Assembly (NCBI RefSeq): GCF_008033115.1
Contig: NZ_CP041203.1
Coordinates: 3,968,001 to 4,032,000, forward strand
Direction of reading: 5' to 3'
Length of the DNA: 64,000 nucleotides
Origin: Cellulomonas sp. Y8
GTDB taxonomy: Bacteria > Actinomycetota > Actinomycetes > Actinomycetales > Cellulomonadaceae
Shown here: piece after piece, positions 35,157 through 43,757 of the stretch
Layout of the letters: each line of letters begins with the position of its first letter
Position numbering within the stretch: position 1 is the first letter of the stretch
Made by a program: the position numbers and the translations under genes
Notes under the pieces: model-generated
The model's input: only the letters and a program-made list of their open reading frames with translations
Databases searched by the model: none
Told to the model about the DNA's origin: nothing

Positions 35157-36044
35157 TCAGGGGAGGACGTAGGCCGCCGCGGACTCCGGGGTGGGGTGGG
35201 TGTGCTGGAAGCCGGAGGCCGTCAGCGCCGCCGGGACGACCCGCAGGCTGCCGAGGATCTCCTCCGAGAACTGGCCCAGGGCGATCCGCAGCGCGAAGCC
35301 CGGCACCGGCAGGACCGCGGGGCGGTGCGCGCGGTCGGCCAGGGCCCGGACGATCGCGAGCTCCGTCGCCGGCTCGGCCGTGAGGTTCACCGGCCCGCCG
35401 ACCGGCGCGTCGAGCAGGTGCAGGATCGCGCGCACCTCGTCCTCGAGGCTGATCCACGACCAGTACTGCCGGCCCGACCCGAGCGGTCCGCCGAGCCCGA
35501 GCCGGATCAGCGGCAGCAGCCGCCCGAGCGCCCCGCCCGACGGCGCCAGCACGATCCCGGTGCGCAGGAACGCGACCCGGACCCGCGGGTCCGCGACCGC
35601 GGGCGCCGCGGCGGCCTCCCACGCGCGGACGACCTCGGCGAGGTAGGACGTGCCGTAGGGCTCCTCCTCGGTCACCCGGGTGTCACCGCGGTAGCCGTAC
35701 GCGCCGGTCGCGGAGCCCTGGAGCAGCACGCGTGGCGGCTCGGCCATCCCGGCGACCGTCCGGGCGAGCAGCCCCGTGGTGCTCGTGCGCGACTCGAGCA
35801 CGACCTGCTTGCGGGCCGGGGTGAGCCGCTTGTCGCCGACGCCCGCGCCCGCCAGGTTCACGACGGCGTCGGCCCCGGCGAGGGCCGCCGGGTCCAGCAC
35901 GCCGGCCCGCGGGTCCCAGGCGCGCTCGTCGGGGGTCCGCGGTGCGCGGCGGACCAGCCGGCGCACCTCGTGGCCCTCCGCGCGCAGCCGCGCGACCAGC
36001 GCCGTCCCGATGAGCCCGCTCGACCCCGCCACCACCACGATCAT
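35157..36044 (-). CDS. TIGR01777-family SDR epimerase (DUF1731)
   Basis: A 295-residue NAD(P)-binding protein with ATG at 36044. The N-terminal motif VVAGSSGLIGTALVARL is the short-chain dehydrogenase nucleotide loop; LQGSATGAYGYRGD and the C-terminal DUF1731 region (RVVPAALTASGFQHTHPT) are typical of the YfcH/SulA-like family. Predicted sugar-nucleotide or related epimerase; function not established in bacteria. Divergent from the LacI regulator with about 70 bp between them. Confidence 0.9.
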   Translation of the reverse strand: MIVVVAGSSGLIGTALVARLRAEGHEVRRLVRRAPRTPDERAWDPRAGVLDPAALAGADAVVNLAGAGVGDKRLTPARKQVVLESRTSTTGLLARTVAGMAEPPRVLLQGSATGAYGYRGDTRVTEEEPYGTSYLAEVVRAWEAAAAPAVADPRVRVAFLRTGIVLAPSGGALGRLLPLIRLGLGGPLGSGRQYWSWISLEDEVRAILHLLDAPVGGPVNLTAEPATELAIVRALADRAHRPAVLPVPGFALRIALGQFSEEILGSLRVVPAALTASGFQHTHPTPESAAAYVLP

Positions 36045-36117
36045 GCGGCCGACCCTACGTGCGCCGCCGCGGCCCGGCGCGCCGGGGGTCGTCCGCGGAC
36101 CCCTACGCTGGGGGGCC

Positions 36118-37149
36118 ATGGACGCCGAGCACCCGGGCGCCGGGGCGCCGCCGCCCCTCGCCGTCGTCGCCGCCGAGGCGGGCGTCTCCGTGCCCACCGT
36201 GTCGAAGGTGCTCAACTCCCGGCCCGACGTCGCCGGCGCCACCCGGGAGCGGGTCGCGGCCGTGCTGGCCCGGCACGGCTACGCGGTCCGGCCGTCGGGC
36301 AGCCGGCGCACGGGGTTCGTCGACCTCCGGGTGGTCGACCTGGACAGCACGTGGGCGGAGGCCGTGGTGCGCGGGGCGGCCCGGGCCGCGGCGCGGCTGG
36401 GCGCCGACCTGGTGGTGACGGTCGACTCCGACCCCGGCTCCGGGTCGGGCGGCGCCTGGGTCCGGCACGCGCTGCGCCGCGGGACGGACGGGCTGGTGAG
36501 CGTCGTCGGCGTCCCGGACGAGGCGGCGCGCGCCGACCTCGCGCGGGCGGGGGTGCCGCTCGTGGTCGTCGACCCGCGCACCCGGCCCGACCCGGAGCTG
36601 CTGGCCGTCGCCGCGACGAACTTCCGCGGCGGCCTCGACGCCACGGCGCACCTGGTCGGGCTCGGCCACCGGCGGATCGCCACGATCACCGGGCCCCAGG
36701 ACCAGGACAACGCCGTCGCCCGGCTCGCGGGGTACCGGACCGCGCTGATCCAGGGGGGCCTCGTGGTCGAGGAGGAGTTGGTCCGCGGCGGGGCGTACGG
36801 CGTGGACGCCGGCTTCCGCGCCGCCGAGGTGCTGCTCCGCGCCGAGGACCCGCCGACCGCGGTGTTCGCCGCCTCGGACGACACCGCGATCGGCGTGCTG
36901 CGCGCGGCCCGGGAGCACGGGGTCCGGGTGCCGGAGGACCTGTCGGTGGTCGGATTCGACGACCAGCCGGTCGCCGCCTGGCTGGACCCGGCGCTCACGA
37001 CCGTGCGGCAGCCGCTCGACGAGATGGGCGACGCCGCCGTCGCGCTCGCGCACCGGGCGCGGCAGGGCGGCGGGCGCGGGCACGCGCACCTGGAGCTGGC
37101 GACGCGCCTCGTCGTGCGGGCGTCGACGTCCGCGCCGCGACCGCGCTGA
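36118..37149 (+). CDS. LacI-family transcriptional regulator
   Basis: A 343-residue regulator. Helix-turn-helix VVAAEAGVSVPTVSKVLNSRPDV (short N-terminal extension before it), hinge region SGSRRTGFVDL, and a periplasmic-binding-like effector domain (VVDPRTRPDPELLAV; LGHRRIATITGPQDQDNA; DLSVVGFDDQPVAAWLDPALTTVRQPL). It senses a sugar. It is convergent with the secreted glucanase, whose promoter carries TTTCGACA...TGTCGAAA and CGAAATTTCG palindromes, so it is the natural candidate to control that gene. Confidence 0.93.
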   Translation: MDAEHPGAGAPPPLAVVAAEAGVSVPTVSKVLNSRPDVAGATRERVAAVLARHGYAVRPSGSRRTGFVDLRVVDLDSTWAEAVVRGAARAAARLGADLVVTVDSDPGSGSGGAWVRHALRRGTDGLVSVVGVPDEAARADLARAGVPLVVVDPRTRPDPELLAVAATNFRGGLDATAHLVGLGHRRIATITGPQDQDNAVARLAGYRTALIQGGLVVEEELVRGGAYGVDAGFRAAEVLLRAEDPPTAVFAASDDTAIGVLRAAREHGVRVPEDLSVVGFDDQPVAAWLDPALTTVRQPLDEMGDAAVALAHRARQGGGRGHAHLELATRLVVRASTSAPRPR

Positions 37150-37161
37150 CGCGCCCACGCC

Positions 37162-37234
37162 CCGACGCCGGGTCTCCGAGCTCGGACTCGTCCCGCTGGG
37201 TCGCGGGAGTCCAGGTCCGGAGACTCGGCGTCGG
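37162..37234. terminator. Imperfect long hairpin between LacI and glucanase genes
   Basis: Arms 37162-37178 and 37218-37234 pair over 17 bp with one G-T wobble (37171/37225); further pairing inside (GGACT/AGTCC, CCCGC/GCGGG) is interrupted by an internal loop and a 3-nt bulge. It separates the convergent regulator and glucanase genes. Confidence 0.65.
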
Positions 37235-37248
37235 TGGTCGCGTGGAGG

Positions 37249-39393
37249 TCAGAGCGTCAGGCGCCTCCGGAGGAGCAGGCCCGCGCCGGCCGCCAGGGCG
37301 CCGAGCGTCGCGAGCACGCCCAGCGCCGCGTGCGCGCCCGTCACCGCGAGCGCGGGCTCCGCGGCCCCGCCGGCCGCGGGCTCCTCCCCCGCCGGCGCCG
37401 TGCCGGTGCCCGGGTCCTCGGCCCCGGGCTCGACCACGCCGGCGTCGCCCGGCCCGGGACCCGCGCCGGCCGCGACGGTCAGCGCGGCCGCCGAGCCGGG
37501 CACGGTGATCCCGGCGTCGTTCGTCGTCGACAGGGCCAGCGCGTGCTCGCCCGCGCGGGGCGGGGTCGCCACGTCGCAGGCCCAGGACCCGTCCGCGTCG
37601 ACGTCGGCGGTGCACCACGCGGTGCCGGCCGGCCCGGTCACGGTGAGGTGGGCGCCGGGCTCGCCGGTGCCCGCCAGCCGGGTCACGGCGTCGACCGTCG
37701 ACCCCGGCGCGGGGTCGGTGAGCACGGGCGGCACCGGCTCGGCGGCGGACGAGAACACCTCGGCCGCGAGCACCGGCTTCAGGTTCTGCTCCATGTCGGG
37801 CCCGACGACGTAGTCGCGCAGCAGCCCGTCGCGCAGGTAGTTGCCGATCGCGGCGACGATCATCGACTGGTCGAGCGACAGGTACCGCTCGGCGACGGTC
37901 CCGGACCGCACGGCCACGGCGTCGTAGAAGCCGCCCGGCCCGTAGGCGTCGAAGTCGGCGGCGATGTTCCGCAGGTTGTCGACCACGCCGCGCGGGTCGT
38001 ACTCCAGGCCCAGGAACGCGGCGTGCGGGGTGACGACGCCGTCGCCGAACTCGGGCTCCGGGTTGGTCGCCTCGCGGCAGCCCGCGAAGCCGAGGTCGAC
38101 GTCGGTCGTGCCGTCCGACAGGTAGCCGTCCGACCGCATGCCCAGGACGTCGACGCCGTACTCCGCGTAGCCGCCGTGGGGATCGCTGGCGGGGGAGAAG
38201 CCCCAGTAGCCGTAGCCGGTCTCGTCCAGGCCGTGCCGCTTCTGCGCCTCGACGACCAGCGGGTGGTTCACGCCCCAGGAGCGCGGGGCCCACTCGGACT
38301 CGGGCACCAGCATGTCCGGCATCAGCGCCTCGAACATCGAGCCGCCCCAGCCGGGCACGAGCGCCATCTCGTCGTAGTGGTAGACGCCCTCGTAGACGGG
38401 GACGCCGTCGTAGGTGCGGGTCACGCCGCTCGGGCGCTGCTCCTGCCAGGACCAGTCGCAGGTCGACGGGAACGTGCGGTAGGTGCCCCAGTACGCCTCG
38501 GACGGGATCTCGCCGTCGGCGATGCCCAGATAGAGCGCGATCCGGGTCTCGGAGACGGTCGTGTCGTAGTGGTGGCAGGTGTAGTAGACGGTCTCGCCGC
38601 CGGTGTAGTTCCCGGGCACCGAGCAGCCCGACGGCTCGGAGTCCCAGAACCCGCCGCGGATCAGCCCGACCCCGAGGTCCGCGCGGCCCTCGGGGTTGTA
38701 GTAGACGCCGAAGTGCATCGAGTCGTAGAGCGCGGTGGCCTCGTCCGCGAGGCGCGGCTCGGCGGACGCGACCACGCGCAGCGCGGCGGCGAGCCAGCCG
38801 TTGTCGACCGACGACAGGAAGTGCTCGACCGGGTCGCCGCTGTCCGGCCACGTGTCCACGCGGTCGCCGGTGGCCGGGTCGTACCAGTTGTAGAACATGC
38901 CGGACTCGTCGTGCCGGTCCAGGCGCTCCAGGGTGGCGAGCGTCGTCGCCATCCGGTCGCGGGCGTCGCGGTGGCTGAGCAGGCCGAGGTCCCGGGCGAC
39001 GACGGTCGACCACAGGTAGCCGCCGATGTTCGTCGGCGAGGTGTACGCGCTGGCGGTGCCGGGCTCGAGCGCGCCGGGCATGTTGTCCGCGACGAGCCCG
39101 GTGCCGGGGTCGGTCATCGCGTCGAGGGAGCGGTAGGTGTCCGCGAGCCACGTGCGGAGCTGGCGGACGTCCCGCCCCCCGCCGTGGCCGCCACCGTGCC
39201 CGCCGCCCTGGGCCTGGTCGCCGCCGGCCGGGACCGGGGCGGCCGAGGCGGTCGGTGCCAGCGCGGCGGCTGCGCCCGCCAGCAGGGCCGCGAGCCCCGC
39301 GGCGACGGCCCGCCGACGGCGGGGTCGGCGCCCGGGCGGGGGCTCGGGGGAGTCGGGCCGGCGCCGTCCGGTGGCGCGGGGTGCTGCTCGCAT
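37249..39393 (-). CDS. Secreted glucoamylase-family glycoside hydrolase with LAVTG sorting signal
   Basis: A 714-residue exported enzyme; ATG 39393 starts an Arg-rich signal peptide (RRRRAVAAGLAALLAGAAAALA). The catalytic alpha/alpha-barrel (PF10091-type, as in GH144/GH162 beta-1,2-glucan hydrolases) covers roughly residues 70-580: NIGGYLWSTVVARDLGLLS, FLSSVDNGWLAAALRVV, YGYWGFSPASDPHGGYAEYG. An Ig-like domain (APGSTVDAVTRLAGTGEPGA) follows. The C-terminus (682-714) has LAVTG, a membrane helix and RRRLTL, an LAxTG wall-sorting signal. It degrades a beta-glucan at the cell surface. Operator palindromes lie upstream. Confidence 0.9.
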   Translation of the reverse strand: MRAAPRATGRRRPDSPEPPPGRRPRRRRAVAAGLAALLAGAAAALAPTASAAPVPAGGDQAQGGGHGGGHGGGRDVRQLRTWLADTYRSLDAMTDPGTGLVADNMPGALEPGTASAYTSPTNIGGYLWSTVVARDLGLLSHRDARDRMATTLATLERLDRHDESGMFYNWYDPATGDRVDTWPDSGDPVEHFLSSVDNGWLAAALRVVASAEPRLADEATALYDSMHFGVYYNPEGRADLGVGLIRGGFWDSEPSGCSVPGNYTGGETVYYTCHHYDTTVSETRIALYLGIADGEIPSEAYWGTYRTFPSTCDWSWQEQRPSGVTRTYDGVPVYEGVYHYDEMALVPGWGGSMFEALMPDMLVPESEWAPRSWGVNHPLVVEAQKRHGLDETGYGYWGFSPASDPHGGYAEYGVDVLGMRSDGYLSDGTTDVDLGFAGCREATNPEPEFGDGVVTPHAAFLGLEYDPRGVVDNLRNIAADFDAYGPGGFYDAVAVRSGTVAERYLSLDQSMIVAAIGNYLRDGLLRDYVVGPDMEQNLKPVLAAEVFSSAAEPVPPVLTDPAPGSTVDAVTRLAGTGEPGAHLTVTGPAGTAWCTADVDADGSWACDVATPPRAGEHALALSTTNDAGITVPGSAAALTVAAGAGPGPGDAGVVEPGAEDPGTGTAPAGEEPAAGGAAEPALAVTGAHAALGVLATLGALAAGAGLLLRRRLTL

Positions 39394-39421
39394 CGGGTCA
39401 CGTCCTCGTGGTCCGGGGCGC

Positions 39422-39447
39422 CGAAATTTCGACACCCGTTGTCGAAA
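39422..39447 (-). promoter_or_regulatory. Composite palindromic operator upstream of the glucanase
   Basis: CGAAATTTCG (39422-39431, perfect) overlaps TTTCGACA-CCCGT-TGTCGAAA (39427-39447, perfect 8-bp arms). It lies 29-54 bp before the ATG of the glucanase. CGAAA-N-TTTCG palindromes are known LacI-family operators before xylanase-type genes in actinomycetes, so a sugar-responsive repressor, probably the one encoded at 36118, is expected. Confidence 0.6.
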
Positions 39448-39543
39448 GAGCGCCAGCACAGTAGTCGGCCCCCGCGGACCGGTCAACGGCTCGCGCCGGA
39501 CCGCCGGCCCACTCGACCAGACCCGACCGACCCTTGCTCTGCC

Positions 39544-39596
39544 AGTGGAACGTCGTGACGGACACACCGTCGGCGTGTCCGTCACAACGTTCCACT
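39544..39596 (-). terminator. Long hairpin downstream of sucB, homologous to the one at 52886
   Basis: Arms 39544-39568 and 39572-39596 (25 bp, loop GTC). Two non-Watson-Crick pairs, C39554-A39586 and A39566-C39574, both become G-U wobbles in the leftward RNA, the direction of lpdA-sucB. It lies about 90 bp after the sucB stop and before the glucanase promoter, so it is the terminator of the lpdA-sucB transcript. Sequence closely related to 52886-52938. Confidence 0.75.
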
Positions 39597-39684
39597 CGGG
39601 GTGTGACCGGCCCCGCCCCGGACGCGACGACGCCCCGGCGACCACGTGGGTCGCCGAGGCGTCGCGTGCTGCGTCAGGCGGTGC

Positions 39685-41493
39685 TCAGAGGCCGACCTCG
39701 GCCTCGAACGCGCCCTCCTCGATCCGCTGCTTCACGGTCATCAGGTACCGCGAGGCGTCCGCGCCGTCCACCAGGCGGTGGTCGTAGGACAGGGCCAGGT
39801 AGCACATGGACCGGATCGCGATGACCTCGGCGCCGTCGGCGTCCTTGATCACGACCGGGCGCTTGACGATCGCGCCGGTGCCCAGGATGGCGGAGGTGCC
39901 GCCGGGGACGATCGGGGTGTCGAACAGCGCGCCGCCCGAGCCCGTGTTGGTCACCGTGAAGGTCGCGCCGGACAGCTCGTCCGGGGTGACCTTGTTGGCA
40001 CGGGTGCGGCCCGCGAGGTCGGCGATCTTCCGGCCGATGCCGGCCAGGTTGAGGTCGCCGGCGTCCCGGATCACCGGCACGACGAGGCCGCGCTCGGTGT
40101 CGACCGCGATGCCGATGTTCTCCGTGCCGTGGTAGGTGATCTCCTTGCCCTCGAGCACGCCGTTGATCTTCGGGTGCACCTTGAGCGCCTCGACCGCGGC
40201 CTGCACGAAGAACGGCAGGAAGGTGAGGTTGACGCCCTCGCGGGCCTTGAAGGAGTCCTTCGCCTGGGCGCGGAGGCGGGCGACGCGGGTGACGTCGACC
40301 TCGACCACGGAGGTCAGCTGCGCCTGGCTGTGCAGGGCGTCGACCATGCGCTCGGCGATGACCTGGCGCAGGCGGCTGGCCTTCTCGGTCGTGCCGCGCA
40401 GCGGGGACGGCTGCACCGACTTCGCCGCGGCCGGGGCCGACGGCGCCGACGGGGCGGCGGCCGGGGCCTGCTGGGCGGTGGCGGCCTTGGCGGCCTCCTC
40501 CGCCTTCGCGGCGGCCTCGAGCACGTCCTCCTTGCGGATGCGGCCGCCGACGCCGGTGCCGGTCAGGGTCGACGTGTCGACGCCCTTCTCGGCGGCCAGC
40601 TTGCGGACGAGCGGGGTGAGGTAGGAGCCCTGCGCCTGGGCCGGGGCGGCCTGCTGCTGCGGCGCCGGCGCGGCGGGGGCGGCCGGGGCCGACTGCGTCG
40701 GGGCGGGCACCGGGGCCGGCGTCGGCGCGGGGGCCTCCTCCGGAGCAGCGGCCTGCGGGGCGGCCTCGGTCGCGGCGGGGGCGGCGGCCTGGGCCGCGCC
40801 GTCCTGCGACCGACCCGACGCGGCGGGCGCCGAGCCGGAGCCGATCACGGCGAGCGGGGCGCCGACCTCGGCGGTCTCGTCCTCGCCGACCAGGATCTGC
40901 TGCAGCGTGCCGGCGAACGGCGACGGGACCTCGGTGTCGACCTTGTCGGTCGAGATCTCGAGCAGGGGCTCGTCGACCTCGACGGAGTCGCCGACCTGCT
41001 TCAGCCAGCGGGTGACGGTGCCCTCGGTGACGGACTCGCCGAGCGCCGGCAGGGTGACCTGCTGGCCGTCGCCGGAGCCCTGGGCCTCGGCGGCGGGCGC
41101 CGGGGCGGGCTGCTCGGTCGCGGGGGAGGCGGACTCGACCTCGGGGGCCGGGTCGCCGTAGCCCTCGCCCTGCGTGGTGGCGCCGGTCTGCTGGGCCGGG
41201 GCCTCCTCCTGCGCGGGGGCGGCCTCGGCCGGGGCGGCGTCGCCACCGGCGCCCGAGCCGTCGCCGATCACGGCCAGGACGGCGCCGACCTCGGCGGTCT
41301 CGTCCTCCTGGACCAGGATCTGCTCGAGCACGCCGGCGAACGGCGAGGGGACCTCGGTGTCGACCTTGTCGGTCGAGATCTCGAGCAGGGGCTCGTCGAC
41401 CTCGACGCGGTCGCCCACGTTCTTGAGCCAGCGGGTGACGGTGCCCTCGGTGACGGACTCGCCGAGAGCGGGAAGCTGCACGTTGTCGGACAT
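39685..41493 (-). CDS. sucB: Dihydrolipoyllysine succinyltransferase (2-oxoglutarate dehydrogenase E2)
   Basis: A 602-residue E2 enzyme; ATG 41493 with AAGGAGG about 11 nt upstream. It has two N-terminal lipoyl domains (STDKVDTEV with the lipoylated Lys in each) joined by Ala/Pro linkers, an E3/E1-binding domain ([15 protein letters not shown]), and the catalytic domain ending in [15 protein letters not shown] with the active-site His. It transfers succinyl groups from lipoyl to CoA. The two lipoyl domains are almost identical at the DNA level. The gene follows lpdA (E3) by 32 bp, a common actinobacterial pair. Confidence 0.95.
   Translation of the reverse strand: MSDNVQLPALGESVTEGTVTRWLKNVGDRVEVDEPLLEISTDKVDTEVPSPFAGVLEQILVQEDETAEVGAVLAVIGDGSGAGGDAAPAEAAPAQEEAPAQQTGATTQGEGYGDPAPEVESASPATEQPAPAPAAEAQGSGDGQQVTLPALGESVTEGTVTRWLKQVGDSVEVDEPLLEISTDKVDTEVPSPFAGTLQQILVGEDETAEVGAPLAVIGSGSAPAASGRSQDGAAQAAAPAATEAAPQAAAPEEAPAPTPAPVPAPTQSAPAAPAAPAPQQQAAPAQAQGSYLTPLVRKLAAEKGVDTSTLTGTGVGGRIRKEDVLEAAAKAEEAAKAATAQQAPAAAPSAPSAPAAAKSVQPSPLRGTTEKASRLRQVIAERMVDALHSQAQLTSVVEVDVTRVARLRAQAKDSFKAREGVNLTFLPFFVQAAVEALKVHPKINGVLEGKEITYHGTENIGIAVDTERGLVVPVIRDAGDLNLAGIGRKIADLAGRTRANKVTPDELSGATFTVTNTGSGGALFDTPIVPGGTSAILGTGAIVKRPVVIKDADGAEVIAIRSMCYLALSYDHRLVDGADASRYLMTVKQRIEEGAFEAEVGL
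40925..40984 (-). repeat. 60-nt block identical to 41348-41407 (lipoyl domain repeat)
   Basis: This block and 41348-41407 match base for base over 60 nt and remain very similar for about 200 nt around them. The offset is 423 nt (141 codons), the spacing of the two lipoyl domains of sucB. Confidence 0.9.
41348..41407 (-). repeat. 60-nt block identical to 40925-40984 (lipoyl domain repeat)
   Basis: The partner copy in the first lipoyl domain of sucB; see 40925-40984. Identity including third codon positions implies recent duplication or gene conversion, or a recombination-prone site. Confidence 0.9.
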
Positions 41494-41525
41494 GACCGCT
41501 CGTGCCTCCTTCGAAGTTCGTGTGG

Positions 41526-42911
41526 TCAGTTGTGGGCGTGCAGCGGCTTGCCGGCGAGCGCCAGGTGCGCCTCGCCGAGAGCCTCGTTCTGCGTCGGGTG
41601 GGCGTGCACGAGCGCCGCGACGTCCTCGGGGTACGCCTCCCAGTTCACGATGAGCTGGCCCTCGCCGATGAGCTCGCCGACGCGCGCGCCGATCATGTGC
41701 ACACCGATCACGGGGCCGTCCTTCTGGCGCACGAGCTTGATGAAGCCCTGCGTCGCGAGGATCTGGCTCTTGCCGTTGCCGCCGAGGTTGTACTCCAGGG
41801 TCTCGATCGCGTCGGCCCCGTGCACCTCCTTGGCCTTCGCCTCGGTCAGGCCGACGGACGCGACCTCCGGGTCGGAGTACGTCACGCGGGGGATGCCCGA
41901 CTCGACGATCGGCTGCGGGTTCAGGCCCGCGATCTCCTCCGCCACGAAGATGCCCTGGGCGAAGCCGCGGTGCGCGAGCTGCAGGCCCGGGACGATGTCG
42001 CCGACCGCGTAGATGTTGCCGACGCCGGTGTGCAGGCGGTCGTTCGTGATGACGAAGCCGCGGTCGAGCGTGATGCCCTGCTGCTCGTAGCCCAGGTCGG
42101 CGGTGCGGGGACCGCGGCCGACGGCGACCAGCAGGAGGTCGGCGTCGAACGTCTTGCCGTCCTCCAGCGAGACGTGCACGCCGCTGTCGTCCTGGGTCAC
42201 GCCGGAGAACCGGACGCCCAGGTTGAAGTTGATGCCGCGCTTGCGGAACTGGCGCTCGAACGCCTTGGACAGCGCCTCGTCCTCGTTCGGGACCAGGTGG
42301 GGGAGCGCCTCGATGATCGTGACGTCCACGCCGAACGACTTCCACACGCTCGCGAACTCGGAGCCGATGACGCCGCCGCCGAGGATGATCGCGGACTTCG
42401 GCACGTAGTCGAGCTTGAGCGCCTGGTCCGAGGTGATGACGCGGCCGACGATCTCCAGACCGGGCAGCGACCGGGCGTAGGAGCCGGTGCCGAGGATGAC
42501 GTTCCGACCGGTGACCCGCTCGCCGTTGACCTCGACCGTGTCCTGCGCGACGAGCTTGCCGTAGCCCTCGAACACGGTGATCTTGCGGGACTTGATCAGG
42601 CCCTGCAGGCCCTTGTAGAGCCGGCCGATGACCGAGTCCTTGTAGGCGTTCACGCCGTTCATGTCGATGCCCGTGAGCTGCGTCTGCACGCCGAAGTGCG
42701 CGCCGTCGCGGGCGTTGTCGGCGAGCTCCGCCGCGTGCAGCAGGGCCTTGGTGGGGATGCAGCCGTTGTGCAGGCAGGTGCCGCCGACCTTGTCGCCCTC
42801 GATCAGGGCGACGCTGAGGCCGAGCTGGGCACCGCGGAGCGCAGCCGCGTAGCCGCCACTCCCTCCGCCCAGGACGACGATGTCGAAAGCGGATCCGGTC
42901 GTGTCGGACAC
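41526..42911 (-). CDS. lpdA: Dihydrolipoyl dehydrogenase (E3)
   Basis: A 461-residue flavoprotein disulfide reductase; GTG 42911 preceded by GGAGGAG. FAD motif [16 protein letters not shown], redox-active disulfide [16 protein letters not shown]-binding [15 protein letters not shown], second FAD motif [14 protein letters not shown], and the C-terminal active His-Glu pair [12 protein letters not shown]. It reoxidises dihydrolipoamide for the 2-oxo acid dehydrogenase complexes. It leads the lpdA-sucB unit. Confidence 0.96.
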   Translation of the reverse strand: MSDTTGSAFDIVVLGGGSGGYAAALRGAQLGLSVALIEGDKVGGTCLHNGCIPTKALLHAAELADNARDGAHFGVQTQLTGIDMNGVNAYKDSVIGRLYKGLQGLIKSRKITVFEGYGKLVAQDTVEVNGERVTGRNVILGTGSYARSLPGLEIVGRVITSDQALKLDYVPKSAIILGGGVIGSEFASVWKSFGVDVTIIEALPHLVPNEDEALSKAFERQFRKRGINFNLGVRFSGVTQDDSGVHVSLEDGKTFDADLLLVAVGRGPRTADLGYEQQGITLDRGFVITNDRLHTGVGNIYAVGDIVPGLQLAHRGFAQGIFVAEEIAGLNPQPIVESGIPRVTYSDPEVASVGLTEAKAKEVHGADAIETLEYNLGGNGKSQILATQGFIKLVRQKDGPVIGVHMIGARVGELIGEGQLIVNWEAYPEDVAALVHAHPTQNEALGEAHLALAGKPLHAHN

Positions 42912-42931
42912 GTGAAGACTCCTCCGGCGCA

Positions 42932-42957
42932 GACATAGGGGAACGCGGTTGTTCCCG
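42932..42957 (-). promoter_or_regulatory. lpdA promoter region with GGGAAC/GTTCCC inverted repeat
   Basis: GGGAAC-N6-GTTCCC (42939-42956) lies just upstream of a TATGTC -10-like hexamer (minus strand, 42937-42932) and about 30 nt before the lpdA GTG. It may be an operator or part of the 5' leader; no regulator can be named. Confidence 0.4.
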
Positions 42958-43146
42958 AGCCATCTTGTCATCCCCGCGTAGGCCGGACGACCCAGATGAC
43001 CGGGGGCCGCGTGTGATTCTGGGAACAGTCATCCCATGTCTTGCCGTGCAGCGGGCGTCGGCGGGCCGTCCGAGGCACGGCGCGCGCCCGCGCGGCACCC
43101 GGGTGATTCCCAGCCGGGGTCCAGCATGCGCCGTTACGCTCCCGGC

Positions 43147-43530
43147 ATGGGTCTGTTCTCCCGCCGCCGCCGCCCGGCCCCCGCCGCGCCGGACGCGCCG
43201 CCGACCGGACGCGCCGCCCGCGAGGAGACCGTGGGGCACCTCCGCGAGTTCGTGCGCACCCGCGTGGGCGTCGAGGCGTACCTCGAGCCGCAGACGAACG
43301 TCACGCAGACGACGCTCATGCTCATCGCGACCGACGGCGAGTGGACCCGCCGCCGGGTGCCCGACGGCCGCGCCGGGTGGGACATCGCGAAGGAGCTCGG
43401 GGTGCCGTTCTACGACGTGCAGCGCACCGGCTACCCGCAGCGGATGCGGGACTGGAACACGCGGCAGCGGATCGAGCGGGAGCGCGCCGCCCGGGAGCGC
43501 GCCGCCCGCCGCGCGGCCGACCCGCGCTGA
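43147..43530 (+). CDS. Conserved actinobacterial hypothetical protein
   Basis: A 127-residue protein starting at ATG 43147. Arg-rich N-terminus ([23 protein letters not shown]) followed by a compact conserved core ([59 protein letters not shown]) and a charged coiled-coil-like tail ([17 protein letters not shown]). It is divergent from lpdA. Function unknown; no catalytic motif is visible. The basic ends suggest binding to nucleic acid or membrane, as inference only. Confidence 0.8.
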   Translation: MGLFSRRRRPAPAAPDAPPTGRAAREETVGHLREFVRTRVGVEAYLEPQTNVTQTTLMLIATDGEWTRRRVPDGRAGWDIAKELGVPFYDVQRTGYPQRMRDWNTRQRIERERAARERAARRAADPR

Positions 43531-43556
43531 CCCTCGTCCGCTCGACGACGGGCGGG

Positions 43557-43651
43557 CGCCGAGATCGGTGGTTCGCGCCGAGATCGGTGGTGGCAGGCAC
43601 CGATCTCGGCGCGAAACACCGACGTCGGGACGCCAACCACCGACGTCGGCG
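43557..43651. repeat. Nested inverted and direct repeat element between convergent genes
   Basis: An inner perfect stem of 18 bp (43572-43589 with 43598-43615) sits inside an outer stem of 17 positions (43557-43573 with 43635-43651, 15 pairs). The left side also holds two direct copies of CGCCGAGATCGGTGGT (43557 and 43576), the right side two copies of CCGACGTCGG (43618 and 43640). It can form alternative hairpins and probably terminates transcription from the convergent hypothetical and leucyl aminopeptidase genes. Confidence 0.8.
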
Positions 43652-43675
43652 GACGGAGCGCGCGGGGCGGACGCA

Positions 43676-43716
43676 CGAGCGCCCGGCCGCCCTCCGGGGA
43701 GGGCGCCGGGCGCTCG
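43676..43716 (-). terminator. Hairpin after the leucyl aminopeptidase gene
   Basis: Arms 43676-43695 and 43698-43716 pair over about 19 bp with a single bulged base. It lies about 40 bp past the stop of the leftward aminopeptidase gene. Confidence 0.75.
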
Positions 43717-43757
43717 GGGTCGTGCGGGGCGGGCGGCGCGACGGCGCCGCGCCGGGG

